Positions 12,344-14,551 of a stretch of DNA of 14,551 nt are shown piece after piece. A model generated the notes under the pieces. It did not search any database, had not been told where the DNA came from, and saw only the letters and a list, made by a program, of their open reading frames with translations. The DNA is from JBKPNX01 sp046732855 (GTDB taxonomy: Bacteria > Pseudomonadota > Alphaproteobacteria > Geminicoccales > Geminicoccaceae), in contig JBKPNX010000255.1 of assembly GCA_046732855.1 (NCBI GenBank), positions 1-14,551 of the forward strand. The letters run 5' to 3'. Numbering within the stretch: the first letter of the stretch is position 1; each line of letters starts with the position of its first letter. Made by a program: the position numbers and the translations under genes.

Positions 12344-13267
12344 ATGACTGCACGCCGGGTCACTGTGTTCGGCGGCTCGGGGTTCCTTGGCCGCCGGATC
12401 GTCCGACGGTTGGCCGCCGACGGCGCCGAGGTGCGGGTCGCGGTGCGTCGCCCCGAGCGCGCCGCGTTGCTCGCCGGTTTCGGCCGGGCCGGGCAGATCA
12501 CGGCGGTCCACGCCGACGTGTGGGACGTGGCGACAGTCGCGCCGGCGCTTCGGGGCGCCGACGCCGTGGTCAACACGATCGGCCACTACGTCGAACGCGG
12601 CGGCGTCAGCTTCGAGGCGATCCACGGCCAGGGCGCCCGGCACGTCGCCGAGGCCGCGAGCGCCGCCGGCGTTCGGCGCCTCGTGCACATTTCGGGCATC
12701 GGCGCCGATATCGCGTCCGCTTCGTCCTACGTGCGCGCCCGCGCGGCTGGCGAGCGCCTGGTGCGCGAGGCGTTCCCGGCAGCGACCATTCTCCGCCCGA
12801 GCGTCATGTTCGGCCCAGGTGATTTCCTCAACCGTCTGGCCGGCCTCGCCCGGGCCATGCCGGCAATTCCGCTGTTTGGCCCGGGCGAGGTCAGGCTGCA
12901 GCCGGTCTATGTCGACGACGTCGCGGAGGCGGCGGGTAAGGCGCTCGCCACGCCCGACGCGGCAGGCCGCCTGTACGAGCTCGGCGGGCCGCGGGTCTAC
13001 CCCTACAGGGCGCTCGTGCAGCTGGTGCTCGACCTGACCGGCCGCCGGCGCGTGCTGCTGCCGGTGCCGTATGTCGCTTGGCTGGCGCTCGCCGCGCTAC
13101 TGGCGCCGCTGCCGAAGCGCCCGATTTCGCGGGACCAGGTGCAGCTCATGGAGAAGGACAACGTGGTGAGCCCCGGCGCCCTCACGTTTGCCGACCTCGG
13201 CATTGCCGCGACCCCTCTCGAAGCGGTCGCCCCGAGCTACCTGCGCCGCGACGGCCGCACCGCCTGA
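12344..13267 (+). CDS. NDUFA9-like complex I-associated SDR family protein
   Basis: A 307-residue atypical short-chain dehydrogenase of the NDUFA9-like group (complex I NAD(P)H-binding subunit family in alphaproteobacteria). The nucleotide-binding motif is G10-G-S-G13-F-L-G16 after a first beta strand (RVTVFG). Asp is kept in HADVWD at 57-61, and HISGIGAD at 115-122 and RPSVMFGPGDFLNRL at 151-165 are family blocks. The usual Y-x3-K is Y129-V-R-A-R133, so the Lys is Arg. Family members bind NADPH structurally rather than turn over substrate, so this change may be tolerated. ATG 12344 is chosen with GGTGAG ten bases upstream; GTG 12329 is possible. The C-terminal part (ALTFADLGIAATPLEAVAPSYLRR) matches the family end. 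Confidence 0.88.
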   Translation: MTARRVTVFGGSGFLGRRIVRRLAADGAEVRVAVRRPERAALLAGFGRAGQITAVHADVWDVATVAPALRGADAVVNTIGHYVERGGVSFEAIHGQGARHVAEAASAAGVRRLVHISGIGADIASASSYVRARAAGERLVREAFPAATILRPSVMFGPGDFLNRLAGLARAMPAIPLFGPGEVRLQPVYVDDVAEAAGKALATPDAAGRLYELGGPRVYPYRALVQLVLDLTGRRRVLLPVPYVAWLALAALLAPLPKRPISRDQVQLMEKDNVVSPGALTFADLGIAATPLEAVAPSYLRRDGRTA

Positions 13268-13317
13268 GGGCAGGGGGCGGCACGGGCTCGATGCACCCCA
13301 GCGGTCATGTCAAACCC

Positions 13318-13398
13318 GTGGGGCCGGTTCGGGCACTCCCGATCGGGAAGTTCGGTTGCCGACGCAGCGGAGCGCCGGTTCGGGCAGCACGGCCCCAC
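13318..13398. repeat. inverted and direct repeats after the SDR gene
   Basis: GTGGGGCCG (13318-13326) is the reverse complement of CGGCCCCAC (13390-13398). Inside them GCCGGTTCGGGCA occurs twice in direct orientation (13323-13335 and 13374-13386). The block lies between convergent genes and could form a large hairpin ending the SDR transcript; there is no T run. Confidence 0.5.
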
Positions 13399-13432
13399 CG
13401 GCCGCTACCTGGTCGGGATCGATACGGGGAGC

Positions 13433-13510
13433 TGGGGCGAGCAACCGGGATCGAACCGGTGACCTCCAGGGCCACAACCTGGCGCTCTGACCGACTGAGC
13501 TATGCCCGCC
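13433..13510 (-). tRNA. tRNA-His (anticodon GTG)
   Basis: On the minus strand the acceptor GCGGGCA pairs with TGCTCGC. The extra 5' G (13510) opposite C73 (13436) is diagnostic of tRNA-His, and CCA is encoded (13435-13433). The anticodon stem CCAGG/CCTGG carries the loop TTGTGGC with anticodon GTG. The T arm ACCGG/CCGGT has the loop TTCGATC. Confidence 0.97.
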
Positions 13511-13716
13511 GCCCCGGCGCGCCTTGTTAATCCATCGCTAACCGCGAGGCAACCATATCGCGGCTGGACTCTGCGCGTCTGCGGTGATCGCGCACCGCCA
13601 CCAAGCGCGGCGTACAGTGCTTACCATGCGAGCAGCCTGCCCAAAAGGTAATCATTCCCCTAGGCGGTGCCAGCCCCCGTCCGGCCAGGGCTGGCGCGGA
13701 ATCCTCCCGCCGCGCT

Positions 13717-13732
13717 TGGCACAGCACGTGCA
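13717..13732 (+). promoter_or_regulatory. sigma-54 (RpoN) promoter of glnB
   Basis: TGGCAC (13717-13722), five bases, then GTGCA (13728-13732). The invariant GG (13718-13719) and GC (13730-13731) are exactly ten bases apart, and only the first T of the -12 TTGC is changed. Transcription would start near 13742, leaving a leader of about 175 bases. Sigma-54 control by NtrC under nitrogen limitation is the known mode for glnB-glnA. Confidence 0.75.
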
Positions 13733-13837
13733 CACCGCGCTGGACAGCCGCGTGCGCGGCGGCGTCCACCCCGGGATCAGGGCGCCTGCCGACGCTCGGC
13801 CAAAAACCTGTGCCAGCGTCCTGCGAGCCGTTGTAGG

Positions 13838-13910
13838 CCAGCTGATCGACCAAGCTCACCAGCCAGCTGATCGGTCGAGAAGGCCGCCTGAAACCTTGGA
13901 AAGGAAGGTT
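13838..13910 (+). promoter_or_regulatory. glnB leader: direct repeat and ribosome-site hairpin
   Basis: CCAGCTGATCG occurs at 13838-13848 and 13863-13873, 25 bases apart. Downstream, AACCTT (13892-13897) pairs with AAGGTT (13905-13910) around the loop GGAAAGG, which overlaps the purine-rich ribosome site of glnB. GGTT (13907-13910) can pair instead with AACC (13914-13917), so two exclusive foldings are possible. Confidence 0.4.
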
Positions 13911-13918
13911 GGGAACCG

Positions 13919-14257
13919 ATGAGGAAGATCGAGGCGATCATCAAGCCGTTCAAGCTCGACGAGGTCAAGGAGGCGCTCCAGGAGGTCGGCCTGCAGGGCA
14001 TGACCGTGACCGAGGTCAAGGGCTTCGGCCGCCAAAAGGGCCATACCGAGCTGTATCGTGGCGCCGAGTACGTGGTCGACTTCCTGCCCAAGGTCAAGAT
14101 CGAGGTGGTGCTCGACGATAGCCTGGTCGACCGCGCGGTCGAGGCGATCCAGCACGCCGCCAAGACCGACCGCATCGGCGACGGCAAGATCTTCATCTAC
14201 CCGCTCGAGGACGTGATCCGGATCCGCACCGGCGAGCGTGGCCCCGACGCTCTGTGA
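13919..14257 (+). CDS. glnB: nitrogen regulatory protein P-II
   Basis: A 112-residue cytoplasmic trimeric signal protein that reads 2-oxoglutarate, ATP/ADP and, through uridylylation, glutamine, and controls NtrB and GlnE. The T loop is intact, with Y46-R-G-A-E-Y51 (Y51 is the uridylylation site) within GRQKGHTELYRGAEYVVDFLP. The ATP-site block TDRIGDGKIFIYPLEDVIRIRTGERG is complete near 83-108. Length is exactly normal. The start MRKIEAIIKPFKLDEVKEAL is canonical. It lies behind a sigma-54-type promoter and 178 bases before glnA, the classical alphaproteobacterial arrangement, which supports GlnB rather than the amtB-linked GlnK. Confidence 0.97.
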   Translation: MRKIEAIIKPFKLDEVKEALQEVGLQGMTVTEVKGFGRQKGHTELYRGAEYVVDFLPKVKIEVVLDDSLVDRAVEAIQHAAKTDRIGDGKIFIYPLEDVIRIRTGERGPDAL

Positions 14258-14288
14258 GCCATGCGGCGCCGCGGCCGGAGCCTCTGTG

Positions 14289-14320
14289 ACGTCGTGGCCA
14301 CGGCGCGCCCGCGGCGACGT
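14289..14320 (+). repeat. inverted repeat between glnB and glnA
   Basis: ACGTCG (14289-14294) pairs with CGACGT (14315-14320); adding TGAC/GTCA outside with a small bulge lengthens the stem. It could be a processing or attenuation hairpin that makes the two messages unequal. No T run follows, so it is not a standard terminator. Confidence 0.4.
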
Positions 14321-14435
14321 GTCATCAGACTCTTGACCGAACCCGCCCATTTCCGGCACCACGCGCGACGAGATCCAGGCGAGACCAGATTCGACCCGAG
14401 ATGAGACGCGACCAAGCAAGAAAGGACGTTCACCC

Positions 14436-14551
14436 ATGATGCTGGGATGCAAGACCCCCGACGACGTGATCAAGGCGATCAAGGACCACGGCGTCGAAAT
14501 GGTCGACCTGCGCTTCACCGACCTGCCCGGGATGTGGCAGCACACCTCGTT
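14436..14551 (+). CDS. glnA: glutamine synthetase type I, N-terminal part (partial)
   Basis: The first 38 codons of glutamine synthetase, which makes glutamine from glutamate, ammonia and ATP. After MMLGCK the sequence TPDDVIKAIKDHGVEMVDLRFTDLPGMWQHTS matches the conserved N-terminal beta-grasp start of GSI ('.d.lk.i.d..vkfvDlRFtD..Gk.qH.t'). Catalytic residues lie beyond the window edge. ATG 14436 follows AAAGGA (14421-14426) by nine bases; ATG 14439 in frame is possible. It shares the sigma-54-controlled unit with glnB. Confidence 0.95.
   Translation, partial: MMLGCKTPDDVIKAIKDHGVEMVDLRFTDLPGMWQHTS

Larger units (their letters stand above)
13511..13918 (+). other. 408-base control region between tRNA-His and glnB
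   Basis: No protein gene is supported here. It holds the upstream region of tRNA-His on the minus strand and, on the plus strand, a sigma-54-type promoter (13717-13732) and a leader with repeats and a hairpin before glnB. I could not find a convincing NtrC-type dyad upstream of the promoter. Confidence 0.6.

Overview
The window looks like chromosomal DNA of a GC-rich alphaproteobacterium, most likely near Rhodospirillales (inference). DUF2948, hisD, UPF0262 and a low-molecular-weight phosphatase-like gene lie together as in many alphaproteobacteria. A glnB-glnA pair sits behind a sigma-54-type promoter, and both complete tRNA genes encode CCA.

Layout. (1) 1-2660 is an accessory region ending at the 3' end of tRNA-Thr. 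It holds a DUF3467-like gene, a long structured non-coding stretch closed by a terminator, a phage/plasmid-type gene, and a gene joining a ParB-like fragment to a zinc finger. Several dyads lie inside the last gene, and short direct repeats lie beside the tRNA. (2) 2668-5912 is conserved core: tRNA-Thr, a small basic protein, DUF2948, hisD, UPF0262 and the phosphatase-like gene. The murA gene I would expect between the small gene and DUF2948 is absent. A 14-bp tandem repeat has expanded exactly at the UPF0262/phosphatase boundary. (3) 5913-9150 is a second accessory region: a less GC-rich HEPN-motif gene, a small unknown gene on the minus strand, an orphan HicB-like antitoxin, a complete MntA/HepT toxin-antitoxin pair, and about 0.9 kb without genes that carries a promoter-like site, spaced AACGAACCCGA repeats and a hairpin. 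(4) 9155-11752 is a minus-strand pair for surface polysaccharide or glycosylation: an exosortase A-associated O-glycosylation-ligase-like membrane protein followed by an exported beta-helix protein. (5) 12068-14551 holds a small membrane protein, an NDUFA9-like SDR protein, tRNA-His, and the nitrogen-control genes glnB and the start of glnA.

The core genes serve histidine synthesis and nitrogen assimilation. The accessory blocks look like mobile-element and toxin-antitoxin cargo. No integrase, transposase, CRISPR array or rRNA is visible. The observations most worth following are the repeat expansion at the UPF0262 stop / phosphatase start, the paired palindromes with compensatory changes in the zinc-finger gene, the candidate structured RNA at 690-997, and the repeat-bearing candidate transcript at 8726-9081.
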